Shown: positions 1 through 12,600 of the stretch, piece by piece
How positions within the stretch are numbered: position 1 is the first letter of the stretch
Layout of the letters: the number at the start of each line of letters is the position of its first letter
DNA from: Punica granatum
Lineage: Eukaryota > Streptophyta > Magnoliopsida > Myrtales > Lythraceae
Reading direction: 5' to 3'
NCBI RefSeq assembly: GCF_007655135.1
Contig: NC_045134.1
Coordinates: forward strand, 9,878,982 to 9,942,981
Length of the DNA stretch: 64,000 bases
Made by a program: the position numbers and the translations under genes
Notes under the pieces: model-generated
Seen by the model: only the letters and a program-made list of their open reading frames with translations
Told to the model about the DNA's origin: nothing
The model's database searches: none

Positions 1-1184
1 ATAACTCTATAACTGTATAAATGAGTATTTGTATGAATACTTTAATTTTAATTTATCACTTACATGTATTTTTATTGGATGTTATTCAACCAAGTGACTG
101 AGTAATACTCATGAATATTTGGTCATTTATTCCTCCACCAATCAATTGACAAGCAAAACAAATTTAGGGTTGGCCAACCATTCCCTCCATGGACCGCACA
201 AGGATAGCATGCACGCCATGAAGATTTCTCCTACCCTAGGTTCCCATTTTTCATTCTTTTTTTCTAATTTTTTTTTTAAAATTTTGAAGGATTGAATGGC
301 ATTGAACCCTATCCGGCCAAGCCTGCATTCCTTCATAAATTCTGGTCAATTTTTAGGATTGGTTATTGTGTAACCGGCCAAATGTCAGGTTCATCGGATG
401 ATCTAATTACCTTTTTTTCATAAATTGAATGGAATTGTTAATAGACAGTCTTAGATCTTTGCTCTTTACTTAAGTTATTAGAAACTTATATTTCAAATTA
501 AGGTTTTCTTAATTACTATTTCTAGATCTTCCCCGGCTCTACTAAAACTTCCGCATTAGTGGTTCTCTTTGAAGATGGGAAAATTTGCATTGCCCTCGGG
601 TTAATACAGGTTAGATCGCCTTAGGAAAAAGAAAGCGAGAGAGAACGATCAATAATCTAACATGCCAAGGCAGATCTACAATGTATGGTGCGGCCGACAC
701 CCCCGAATGTCTATCAAGCGTTCCAAAAACCATATGAACCGTAGAAATGTCACACACAATCTTGCAATCTAGAACTCTGCCTCGATGAAAGCTACAGCAG
801 GAACTCGCCCCAATGAAGCCTGCTCTACCCTTAGTCTTAGACATTGGCCATTCTCAAGGCCGATCCGCTCACATGCGGTGGCCAAATGGGATAAAGAAGG
901 TCGATGCATCGCTTAAGCCAGTTACTGAAATCTATAGGGTACTCGCCCTGCTCGGCATCAACCTATTCTACAAAGCCAAAGTTTCTTTACTGATTATACA
1001 CACTTTTGGTTTCGAGCTTTCGGTCGAACTTTGATTTAGCCCCAACAGGTGCATCTTGATTTTCTCCCAAGTCAAAAGGTGCTGTCGGGGAATATAGTCA
1101 CCCTTTATGGGCTAGAGGGGTCATTTTGAAAGTATAGGACATGATATGTCAAAAAGTAAAAGTTGAGGGCGTAAAAATGATATA
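1..1184. other. Intergenic, no supported gene
   Basis: AT-rich DNA upstream of the F-box gene. A less AT-rich patch at about 600-1040 has short open frames on both strands, but none matches a family I recognise. It may be an old transposon remnant, which I cannot show. Confidence 0.4.
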
Positions 1185-1293
1185 TCCGTATATTATATAA
1201 TATCCCACAAATTCCTCGCTTGGTCCGTTGCCAATAACTGCTCTTTACTTTCTCTCCTCCTCACTCACTGTCGCTGTCTCTCTCTAAGCCCAA
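1185..1293 (+). promoter_or_regulatory. Putative core promoter and CT-rich leader of the F-box gene
   Basis: A TATA-like stretch (tattatataatat, about 1190-1204) lies roughly 90-100 bases before the ATG. A CT-rich leader at about 1250-1287 ends just before the start codon. CT-rich 5' leaders are common in plant genes. The transcription start is inferred, not seen. Confidence 0.4.
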
Positions 1294-2499
1294 ATGAAAT
1301 ACCAGCAGAATTCAGGAGCCCCATCGCCGTCGTCGCCGGCGGCGGAGTTCATCTCCGGCAACGCCGACCTCCTGGAGGAGATCCTCCTCCGTCTGCCGCC
1401 GAAATCTTTGATAAAGTTCAAATGCGTCTCCAAGCTCTGGCTCTTCACCGTCTCCAGCCCCCAATTCTGCCACCGTCACGCCCGCCTCCACTCCTCCCGT
1501 CGCCGGCCGTCCGGCGTCCTCCTCCGCACCAATCCCAATTCCATCCATTCCCAGTATCAATTCCTCCCCCTGGACACTGATTCCCCTTCTGGGTCGAGCC
1601 TCAATTACGTCCCCCACCCTGCGGGCATCAAGGTCTTGCAGTCTTGCAATGGGCTCCTCCTCTGCTGCGGCGTCAAAGAAATCGGGCATTCTCGTAATTA
1701 CTACGTCTTCAACCCAACAACGAACCAGCATACTCTGATTCCTCAATTGGGTAATGTATCACGGTCCATTACTGTGTTTGGGGCAGGTTTAGCTTTTGAT
1801 CCTTCTAGGTCCCCCCATTACAAGGTTGTGTGCGTCAGAAGCACTGAAACATCGGTTTACCATTACCAAATCGAGTTATATTCTTCGGAAGATCGGACTT
1901 GGAGGCTCTCTGGGCATCCATTTGTGGCCCCTTTCGATATGGTCTTCGATAACGGAGTGTTCTGGAATCGGGCGGTTCATTGGATCAGCCCGTCAAGGTC
2001 CTCCCTTTACTTTGATGTCGACAAGGAACAACTCAGGGCGATGCCAAGAATTCCCATTTCACGGAATTGTGGAACCAGGAGGTTCAGGTACTTTGGACAG
2101 TCTAACGGGAACCTGCACTTCTTCGAAATCTATGGCTCCCAGACGACCCGATTTAAGGTGTTCGAGATGGAAAGGGATTACTCCCAGTGGTTTATGAAGT
2201 ACGAGGTCGAGCTTGACTCTATTGTAAAAGAATTCCCTGAGATTGTTCAGCATTACGTTGATCCGGGGGAGATGAAATACTATTACGCCTTTGTCATGCT
2301 TCTTCTTGTGAGGGAAGGAGACGATAAGGACTCTTCAATGTTGATTCACGTTCCTGGTAAGATCTTATCTCATAATGTTGCCGATAAGAGCTTTAAGAAG
2401 CTCTATGAGATTCCAACGAACCACAACAAAGGTCACGGATCTTTACAGTATGGATGGCTCGATGCGTATGAGTTCATCGAGAGCTTGGCACCCATTTGA
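1294..2499 (+). CDS. F-box protein with F-box-associated domain
   Basis: Single-exon gene for a 401-residue protein. Residues about 21-62 form an F-box (NADLLEEILLRLPPKSL, then FKCVSKLW), which in this family binds SKP1 in an SCF ubiquitin ligase. The rest resembles the plant F-box-associated region, with landmarks SCNGLLLC (about 112-119), YVFNPTTNQ (about 133-141) and SLYFDVDKEQL. It would recruit a substrate; nothing in the sequence says which one. The layout is like the Arabidopsis At5g07610 group. The ATG follows a CT-rich leader, has a purine at -3 (caaATGaa) and has no in-frame ATG upstream close by. The first 250 bases are GC-rich, rich in CCG and TCC codons, which differs from the later part but is common at plant gene starts. 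Lack of introns is usual in this family. The TGA stop is followed by an AT-rich 3' region. Confidence 0.9.
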   Translation: MKYQQNSGAPSPSSPAAEFISGNADLLEEILLRLPPKSLIKFKCVSKLWLFTVSSPQFCHRHARLHSSRRRPSGVLLRTNPNSIHSQYQFLPLDTDSPSGSSLNYVPHPAGIKVLQSCNGLLLCCGVKEIGHSRNYYVFNPTTNQHTLIPQLGNVSRSITVFGAGLAFDPSRSPHYKVVCVRSTETSVYHYQIELYSSEDRTWRLSGHPFVAPFDMVFDNGVFWNRAVHWISPSRSSLYFDVDKEQLRAMPRIPISRNCGTRRFRYFGQSNGNLHFFEIYGSQTTRFKVFEMERDYSQWFMKYEVELDSIVKEFPEIVQHYVDPGEMKYYYAFVMLLLVREGDDKDSSMLIHVPGKILSHNVADKSFKKLYEIPTNHNKGHGSLQYGWLDAYEFIESLAPI

Positions 2500-5045
2500 T
2501 GACATATATACATATATAAATCTGGTCTTTCTGTTTATATCTATGGCAGGGACTAATGGCTTCAAGCATGTATGTTGTGCATCTTGGTTTTTACCTTCTT
2601 GTATGTTATCGGTTGTGTGCGTTGTCGAGTTTGGTGGTGAGTCGTTTTTGTGAATCTGCCACTGTAAATCGATGCGATATCCATCCCCTTATATTTGTGA
2701 GGATGGGTATCTGTATTTCCGAGATCGGGTATGGGATGATGATCTCGATGTTCCTATGTTATTATGGAACATTTATGGCTTCGAATATAATATATGATGC
2801 TCATATTTGATAATCCTGTTGATGGTCCCTCTTGTACTTATAAATTGCATTCATAACTTCGTTCCTAACTACTGGTCCGGTTCTTTGTCGAATCGCGGTA
2901 TCATCCAAAGTGGAAAGCAGAGCTGATTTATCGAATCAGTAAGTTATCCGCAATGGCATTTGTGTAGACTACAAACTCTGTCCATTCATCAAAGGGACAT
3001 GTCTGTGTTTCCTGCAGATCTGTGGCGGGACCTGGTAAGCTTCGACGCTGCAAGTGGAACATTTTCTACGTCTTTGCTGATTAGCTCTGGATATTTCGTT
3101 TTTTATTCTGTCCTTTTCTAGTAGAACCTGCTCGGGGAAGATGGTTCCGAAGGACCTTCCCAGGAGCCCATCGAGTGTTTTGATACTTCTTTCGTGAGAC
3201 GAGTCAAATGCCATCCATAGCTCTGGTTTTCCGTGTCTAGCTAATCAAGTCTTGCCGATTGAAACAGAGACCAACATGGAAGCAGAATCTGTAGCATCAT
3301 ATTCTGCAGATATATACGTATATATGTCTACATCAGTTTGTTCCAATGTGAAATTGCTGACCGACAATGTCCGTCACTGAAGCTGTCAAATGCTTTTCAT
3401 GCACTCTTCCATGTTCTTTTAAATAAACCGAGCAGACTGGTAGGAATCTTTTCTTCTTTCTTTTTTTGTCCTCATGGGCTGGTAGGAATCCAAATAATAA
3501 ATATATACATATATTATCATGTCAGCTTCTCAAGTCTCCATCGGTGATTTAATGAATTTTATAATTTGAAAATAGGTAACTTTAATGATTAACAATCATA
3601 CATGTGACCCCTATTTATTATATATGTGGAAGCCTCGTGTATGGATTGGTTGGCGCCTATATTAGACGAAAGTCTTCAGTGCAACGATGATAGTTTTTAT
3701 CGATAAAAGTTTGATTTTTGATGCCTGTGGCCCAATTACACTGATAGCATCAATCGAGCAAATCGTAGAGATCGTTCCTTTTTTATTCCGCTGGAGAGAA
3801 GCATACATTTTTGCAGAGGGACATGGCGCACTCGTTATCTTTCAGAATAATCGGTGTTCCTTAACGATTGAAACTTTAGATGGTTCCGATATCTAGAGGT
3901 CGTGGTAGTGGATCCATCGACGAAACATTGCTGAGCACTCCATCACCTTGTATTCTGCCGCGAACTGACCTGCTCCCCATGTGAATGTACACATAATTTC
4001 ACCATTGAGAGAAAAGATGAAGGGTGAGTGGGAGGTCTTGTCTTGCCTTCACTGTTGCAAATGTCAAGCTGAACTTATCTTGGATGTACCTCTGTGTGCA
4101 TCCGCACCAAGGAATTTTAAAAAAAAAAAGGAATAAATATAAATAAAAGAAGTGATTCCATAATTATTTTTCATAAAAATAGAAATTGATTGCAGCAAAA
4201 TTTAAATTATTTGGGTTGGGGGGAGTTGAGAAGGAAGAAAACAAAGGCCCACCCAGCAGTTTGGTTATCGACAGACCCCAAGGTCTCCATTTCTCATCCA
4301 CTGTCGTGTTTACCAAATCTATCCGTCTCTGGTGTGTGCCCATGTGAGGAATGGACATGTCGTTCCCCACTGCATAATTAGCAAGCAAATGATGAGAACC
4401 AAAAATAGATTTCGGTTATTTATGGTCTTAAAACACGAAGTATATAAGGTTCCAATTGATGTCACGCGTTAGGGTGAGAATCACGTCTTTTCTGTATAGT
4501 CAGTCTTCAAACCGGAGTAAGCCTTCCGATCGGATTTATTTGCCGGACCAGTGGACGGGACTCGGAAAAACCAAAGGCAAGGGGAGAAGCCGTCGAACCG
4601 GACGGTCCTAGTGAGAACTGGTTGGTTGATGCCAGTTTTCTAGTGAAGAAAGAAGTTGTATTTGTAGGATCTCTTATTTTCATCTAACTCTAATCCAAGA
4701 CCACCAGGTTGAACTCTCTTCCGGTACATTATCCAGTCCGCTCCCAAAATTGTACCTTCTCTTTGGTCGGTAAACTGCAGGTTCCATATGCATTAATTAA
4801 TTAGAGCCTGCAATGGGATAGGCTCGTATCGAATATGGAATACCTATAGATGAGAGATCTTAGGTCTGTCTTAGTAAGATTCGTATGGTAAGCTACGACA
4901 CGAGACATCCTCTGTATAAGCTAATGAACTGTTGCAATACTGCTACACTCCCTTTGTATCCTGCCACAGCATTCAAAGACAGTTCCTGTAAACATATCGA
5001 GGATGTTTTGCATAGATCGCTGATCGAAGACAAGGACACACGTAC
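2500..5045. other. 3' flank of the F-box gene and intergenic DNA
   Basis: Probably 3' UTR to about 2.8 kb. Beyond that there are only short open frames with no recognisable motif on either strand. No repeat with clear ends is seen. Confidence 0.4.
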
Positions 5046-5860
5046 CTCTCTCACTTGAAGCGCAGCTCGAACATCCTTGCGGTTTGCTAAGTTAGTGCAC
5101 AGCATGTGATTGTAATTCGGTTTCAGGAAATTATAAGATCGCATCATCGACATCTTCTGTTCTCGTTCTTAAGCGAATGATTCGTGGAATTTCAGATTGT
5201 CAACAACCAGCCCAGCATGGCCGTTCAAATTTTTTTACAGTGGAAGTTTGGATTAAAATATATAATCAAGATTGGGATTATTATGTTGCTTAGGGGGAAA
5301 AAAGTCACTTTTAGTCCTTAACCTTTTATAAAGCGATAAATTTTGATCGTGTCTGATATTAATAGCAAACATATGCAGAGGAGATCTAATACCGTACCTG
5401 ACACCAGAGCGCCGGACCTTTGGCACGGGATCTAATCGATGCTTTGAACTTCTACTGTCCAAGTGATCTCCGAGCAGAAACAGAATCTCCAGAGCCAGGC
5501 ATTGCCATCGCGCTCTTGCAATTCGGTTCCAGAACGTGCACCGAGGGGATTTGCTGAGTGAGCTGCGAGATCACATAAGTTACTGACCGTTACATCATAT
5601 TTGTGAAGAGGAATGTATAATAGAATGTCCACAGGCGGAAAACCGACTGTATCTGCAGATATTACCTCGTCGGTAGCATCAATGTCTGCGACACAGGCAG
5701 TATTGGTGGAGTCCACATTGACAAAGTCGCGGCTGCAGCTCTTTTTTGCCGCCTCATAGAGTGCATCTGATACGAGAGTTAACCGATCAGCAAAAGGGAT
5801 TCTGGAGTTATCATCAGTGAACGTGTCCGTGACTAGGTTCCCCAGCACTTATCCCTGAAT
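5046..5860 (-). pseudogene. Serine carboxypeptidase-like (SCPL) gene remnant
   Basis: On the minus strand, about 5850-5650 encodes VLGNLVTDTFTDDNSRIPFA, then LVSDALYEAAKKSC and VNVDSTNTACVAD. This is the family block around GNPVTD...NSRIPFAH and the CxGxYxNVDPxN segment of plant SCPL acyltransferases/peptidases. About 5153-5046 encodes SYNFL and ANRKDVRAALQVRE, matching the later YxxxxYWANDxxVxEALxVRxG block. It ends at a good donor (GTACGT), as real SCPL exons do. The catalytic Ser, Asp and His regions are not found. A TAA at 5851-5849 replaces the tyrosine expected before VLGNP, and upstream exons are missing. I infer a decayed fragment. The family assignment rests on motif memory. Confidence 0.7.
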
Positions 5861-6175
5861 TCACGGAGTCATTTATTTACCGAAGTTATAATGCTTAGCA
5901 ATTGCGTCCGCTAATGACGAAAGGATTAAGCTGTGAAAGACAGATCATGAGCCTTCACTTTCAGGGAGGGCTCGTTGCCGTTTCGGTTTCCAGCAGCACC
6001 GGGAACCAATTCAGGATGCTATTTCGGGGACCTCGAAACTGGGAAAGTGTACTTCAGCAGTACAACTAATTTGTTAGTTGTTTCTTAGATGTTACCTTCA
6101 AGCCAAAATAAGAGGTCGGATTCCGAAACCGAACAGGTATAGTTACTTTCATTTGAAGTGGAAATGTGTCATCTG

Positions 6176-6176
6176 T

Positions 6177-6211
<35 letters not shown>
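6176..6211. repeat. (TA)n(GA)n microsatellite
   Basis: A compound dinucleotide run of alternating TA to about 6192, then about nine GA units to 6211. Confidence 0.9.
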
Positions 6212-7828
6212 TAAATATGATAAGATTTGTACTTCTTATGGAACGATGTTCTAGCTCCTTGGCCAATTCTTCTAAGAGAGAGGACTATTCAGAGAGGTTA
6301 TCATGAGAACACAATAAATTGGATGCCATTTTTCTCTCATGTACTTTGGTTGTTTTCTTAAAGAGTATGATATATAATATTGATTTTTGTATGTAATATA
6401 TCTAATTTAAATTCTTGAATACTATGTAAATTGAGATTATAATAACTTAAAATATTATCTAACTAAATGAAAAAAATAAGTTGAAAAGTGTGAAAAATAA
6501 GCACAACTGTGTATATCTATTATTAAAAGAAAAAGAAATACAAAGTCATTGCACAAATGTATTTCTAAAAACAAATAATTGGCACTGAAACAAACAAAAG
6601 TCAAAATTAATTTAATCTTTTAAAAATTTATACATCTTTTTATTAATTTAGGTTATATTGTTTCTATTTTCTCATGAAATCATTTCGTTTGGATGAGATT
6701 TGGTTCTTTTTTTACTTTTCTTGCATCCGAGATCTGTAAATGAGAACAGTAAGCAAATGAAATTTGGGTTTCTAGAGTAAGATGAAGGGCATCTTTTACT
6801 TTTGAAAAATAAATTATCCATTTTCATCTCTTTGCTTATTTTCTAAATTTATTTCTCCATAAAAATATAGAAATATTATTTACTCATATTATGTTTGAAA
6901 TTTTACTGCTGTTAGAAAAATTGAGAAATATTCTTAACAAGTAATAATTTATATTTGATAAATTTTTTAATTTAAATAATGTATATGATAATTTCAATTT
7001 TATCATTTGAAATAAAGCATCATACATGTATAATAAGCTGCTCTTATAGTTATTAATACATGAGTTCTTATTTGCAACAACAAATCAATGAAATATTTAG
7101 ACGAGTTTGACGATGATGATAAACTAATAAAAAATAAAGTATATGAGAACCATACATATAAAAAAAAGGCTAGGGAAAGAAGACTAAAAATTTTCGACAA
7201 CTTAAGAGTAAAATATATGAGATAATCATCATTAAAAGAAATTTTAAATTCAATCTATAAATAAAGAAAAGTCATAAATTATAGGATAAATTACACTGGT
7301 GGTACAAACTTTATTGGAAATGTAATACTCTAGTGCAAAATTTAAAAATTGTAACAATCAAGAGCAATTTTTTTTTTTTCATTTTGTAACAATATTGTGC
7401 GGTTCGTCAACTTGAGGTTAATAATGTCAATAGTTGTTGATGTGGCTTCATGCGTGATTGTTGACTTGTCAAACATCGTTTATGTGGCTCAAGAATGGCA
7501 TTGACATAAATAAAATAAAGCCTAGATGAAACCAAAATATAAATATGGAAAACTAAAAAATATATTAAAATAAAGAAAAAATATAAACAAATTTTTAAAA
7601 TTTATAATAAATAAATAAAATTAGAATATCAAAATAGAAAATTTAAAACTAAAACTGAATTTAAAATATAATACAACTGAATAAAAATAAAGAAATTAAA
7701 AAGTGAGATTAATATTAAAATTAAAATCAAAGAAAATTTTGTATCTTTCTTATCCAAATTTTTTTTTTAAAAAGCCCAAATTAAAAAGAGAGAGATAAAA
7801 AATTTCTTTTATAAAGTGAAACTAGCAG

Positions 7829-7962
7829 CAACAACAGTAGCAGTAGTAGTGACATCAGAACAACAGGAGTAGCAACAACAGTAGTTACAGCAGTAGTAGC
7901 AAAAGCAGTAGTAGAAACAGTAGAAGTAGTAGTAGCAGCAATAACAGTAGTAGTACCAGTAA
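7829..7962. repeat. Imperfect AGT/CAR trinucleotide tract
   Basis: About 130 bases made almost wholly of the triplets AGT, AGC, AAC and CAG (for example cagcaacaacagtagcag, then agtagtag). It is embedded in AT-rich DNA with no flanking coding frame. It reads as an eroded trinucleotide microsatellite. Confidence 0.8.
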
Positions 7963-9639
7963 TATTATTTTTTTACTTTAAAAAATGATAATATTTATTT
8001 CGATGTGAACCATCTGATACGGAAACCTTATTCCTAACTAATTATATTCGAGTTGGTCGATCCACAAAAGAGTGAAAAACACTTATAATTGTGAAGATTC
8101 ATAAAACTCAAATTCGAAAAGATTGCTTTCTTTTAAAAAAATGATAATTGATAATTTTTAGATAACAAAATTAATAGAAAACAACTTGCACCGTGTTGTA
8201 ACTATACAACAAGGTTAGTCAATTTACAGCGTAGAAATGTGTTATATCTGAATACTTTTGAATGTACACATTAATGCTTTGGTGAAATCATGAGTAATAA
8301 TAAATTATGGTGGTAAATCGTTATCACGCATAAGTAAGGTTATTCCCATTTACGACCCAAATATGGAGATCATATTGCATGCAACAACTTGCACCGCGTC
8401 GTAACTATATGAAATTACCTCACAAATTCTAGGTATATACCAGGGAATAGATTGTACACGTGAGAATGTACAAATATAAGCTCGGATTTTTTATATTGTG
8501 ACCTTTTCCGCTGTCGAATATACTAACTTTTTGTTGTAATTGTAATACTTCACTTTGGAATGTTACATACTAAACGTACTTTGTTAATGAATGAAATAAA
8601 ACCTTAACGAGTTCCGACAGGACGTGAGTTATCTCGGTTGTCGATTCTGTGCATTCGTTGTTCGTGACTAAGATATCTACTTAGTACCATTGACACTTTG
8701 CTAATATTACAATCTATATAGCAGCTATAATGTCAAATAATACATTACCACTGAAACTATATACCGCTAATTTAAAGGACATATCGCAAGTCCCCTAGAG
8801 CACATCTTTAACCTTCAACCTTACACATTCGCGGAATAATGATTATTTTTATTAATCCTTTCCCGTACTGAGGAAGGATTATCAAAGAATTTCTGAATTT
8901 CTGAATGTTAAATACTTTCATGAATCATATTAGGGGGTAAAAAAAAAAAAGGCAGTGGGAAAGCAGTGGGGTGCCGATCCATTACCATGAAAAAGGAACT
9001 TATCATATCATCGATGCATGCCACCACAAAAAGGGCACTATCAGACACTCCCCTATGGATAACAGTACTTCAACAAGGAAGCTAACAAGTCGATTTCCGG
9101 ATTCATCCATTCACGCTTCTCCCGGGAGAACACCAAAGCTCTCCAAGTCTGTTCGTTTACCATCTAGCAAACAGACCCTACTTGACACCGCCGCTGCATC
9201 TCTCTTGATGCTTCATAGTTGATAGTAATGTTTAGGTAAACAAAAATGATCAGCACAATGACGTAACATCATCCAAAACTGGGAAATCACTTCGCGGTGA
9301 TTTTCACCACTTCAAAGAAACCGAGAGCAAGTTGTAAAAGCAATGACTCATTTTCAATGTAGAAAATAACATATGAGGTCAGCATACCGTTGGAAGGTTT
9401 CGATTCTCAGGAAACCCTGGATAGAGCTACAAACAATAACATATTGAAAAAATAGGCATCTCTAATCAGAGGGTCATAGACCAGTCCCTTCTTCCTACCG
9501 AGTAAATGTATGAGCAAGCAACCGCCCTGCATCTCTACCAATAAAAGGGCTGTAGATGAGATGGGTCAACGAGGAGGCGGCATCAGGATACAAGGGTCCC
9601 AATCTCAACTACCCAATAATGATGATCTGTTAGGGAAAG

Positions 9640-12600
9640 CTAATCTCCGCTGACATACTTCTTCTCAGCATAATATTTCTTCTCACTTTTGGTCTTCTTG
9701 GCATTGCGTTTCTACAAGACAGGTAGAAACAAAGACCCATGAACACCATAATAGAATATGCAGTGGCAGAAACCAAAACGACAACCGATATCTTTCCCAC
9801 AAAATTATATATGGTCTTACGATAAACTTTTCAATCAGTATTATAATAGATCAGTAAGGCAATTAAAGAAACAAAAATAGCCCATACCGTGTAGGCCTCA
9901 TGATTGGCTACGATCCTTTGAGCTATTGACGTGGTGGTTATATCTTTCGGGCTCTCAAGTAATCGGAAGATTCCCATGCTCTTAGGTACTGCATACGGAT
10001 CAGCTCCAACCTACATAATGAATAACAGAAACTAAAAAAGGGTTAATAAATGACATAATTATATTAACAAGAATAAAAGAGGCTGGTAGTATTGTATTCT
10101 ATAATTCAAAATAAATATACTTATTCAATTACTTATGTATGTGAGGGAAGATCATTTATAATAATACTGAAAAAAAGGGGTAAAGAGACTCTTTAATTAT
10201 CTACACGGAGCAAATCTCACCAATCCTATCCGAGAGTAGGGGGATTACCCCAACCGTGTCTGAGCATTATGGACAATTGCTTCTATCAGAAATGCATGAA
10301 ATAGATGAAGTCGTCATGACTTAGGTGTAACTCTGTGATTCAATAATCTATGAATTGCTTCGTCTCAATGCAATCATGTTTTTCTTTACTTAATTCAAAC
10401 AATGGAAATGGACAGGACACGAAGATCCCAGACATTATAATAGATGCGGTCCATGTGAGCATGTGACACTTGCATTTTAGCTATCAAGTGGTAATGGTAT
10501 TGCTGCATTGGTACTATCTTTCCTGTCATTCATTACAACCATTTTCGAGATCCAGATGACTCCAAATTATTGCTCTGCCTAAAAAGGGTAAAGACAAGGG
10601 AACATCAATTTACAATTAGGTTCCAACGAAAGTAATGACTACAGATGACTTACCATCGCTGAAGCATTGCTCTCCGCAACGGTGCCATGCACGACCAGCG
10701 ATATGTTAAATGTTATTATCTGCTCAAAGATAAGCAACGGATACAACTATTAGACAAAAGCCCAAGAGGACACTGATTTCATAGTCACAAGACAACCAAT
10801 GCATGACCAGGTAATTCTAGTACAACAAAGCAATACTCATTAAGATTCCTTGGCCATGGGCATTTATATCCAGAACACAATTAATAATTCAAATCCTCCT
10901 ATTTTTAGCATCCATCTATTTCAGCAATATATAGCAAATGCCTGTAATATTATATCTGAAAAAAAGTAATAATTCAGTTCGAAAAAGTGACTTTATCTAA
11001 ACAACGAGATGAATTAGTGCGAAGTGACAAATATGAAAGGGTAATCTACAGACCATGTCTTTTGTGATCTCCGAAGGTGCACCAATGATCACTTCATCAA
11101 CATATCGACAAGCCAACACACTAAGGCTGCGTTCATGTAGATGCATGATAGGGTGGTTATTTCCTCTGCATTCTCTGCAACCAAGAAAGATCTCTTTGGC
11201 TTAATTCCAGATCACTCTACAAAACCTTAACTCACATTTATAAATAGAACTTTCAGAAAAATCAATAGAAGTTGCAAAAGAAACTGCTCAGAGTTCGACA
11301 GCAAACAACTTTACCTTACAGTATGGTCAGGGTAGATGCCAACTAACAGAAAATCTCCCAGTTGTCTTGCACTTTTCAGAATCTAAGCAAAGTAAGAAAT
11401 ACAAAACCCAGTTAATAATTGCATCATAGTCTGCCAAAACTGTTACAGCTGTAGCAGAGAAGAAAAAAATTAAGAGGAATCTCTCAGGAAGACCTAGATA
11501 ACTGACAAGCATAAAAGCAGGATCAAGACCATAAACAAGATATTCAAGAAAAGCTATTTAATTTGTCAAGTCAAAAGAAGTTGGAGAGCATATTCTTATG
11601 TAAGAAATGAAAAGGTCAGTTTTACCTCAACATGTCCAGCATGAAAGAGATCAAATGCCCCATCGATGTAAACAACTCGAGCATTTGGACCAGGACCCTG
11701 AAATTCAAAAATCAAAATTTGATGAAATCATAAAGGTTGATCCATATAAACTTTATAAATTTCATCTTGGATACTTTAGATGATGAGATATGCAACAGAC
11801 TTGCTTTATTTAGATTAATAAGCTTTTTAGCCATCTGTCTCATTTCTTAATTGCATGCTCTAGAGAGAAAGAAGAAAATGCTGGCAGGAAGGAAAGCAGA
11901 ACATCATCTGCGTGTCTAGGTTACTGACAACCTCTTTCCAAATGACTTACATATCTACAAACAGGAAAAATAATAAAAAATAAAATTAGAAAGATTCTGC
12001 ACAAGAAATTAATTTCAATTTCTGTGTGAGGTAGCCACGTCATTGTGCAAGGACAACTCTGACAGATTTAAGTAGTATGACCAGTGCAGAGTCGCAAAGC
12101 TATACTTGATATTGCTGACATGCTAAAATATGGTAAACAGAACAAAAGCATATGAAAAATTATACCTTTCCATTGGAAAATTGTACGATCCGTCGAGATG
12201 TAGGCAGAAATTGAGAAATATGGGATCCCTCACATTGCTTATGATTAAGAGATGATTCATCACCTTTTTCGCTGACTAGTGTATGCTCAGCAGAGGAAAG
12301 TATCCTTCCTATAGTGACATAATTAACAAGATACAATAAAATACAAATGAGAGCCAGCAGTTAGACGGGTCTCACAGTAGTGCATTAGTTCAGATGTAGA
12401 TTTATGCACAGGAGAAACATTGCACGTGCCGCAGCACGAGGGTCTCAAAAAGTACCTAATAGGAACTCAATCGTTTTTCTGCTTCTTCTTTTTTTTTCAT
12501 TTGCAAAAACAAGTCTCAAGAAGTCTTTTACAGAACATCCCTACTCTGGTTCAAACTGCATTATTATCTTGATCCATTTATTACTTGACATTAACATGCT

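Larger units (their letters stand above)
5870..9639. other. AT-rich intergenic DNA with simple repeats
   Basis: Very AT-rich, with no supported gene. It holds a TA/GA microsatellite (6176-6211) and an imperfect AGT/CAR trinucleotide tract (7829-7962). A 24-base motif beginning caacttgcacc recurs as a direct repeat at about 8183 and 8384. The stretch at about 7285-7500 looks like the end of a transposable element, but I cannot define its borders. Confidence 0.4.

Noticed and set aside
1312..1746. 144-residue minus-strand frame inside the F-box gene
   Set aside because: Shadow of the GC-rich F-box coding sequence; its Arg/Glu/Gly-rich make-up follows from the opposite-strand codons.
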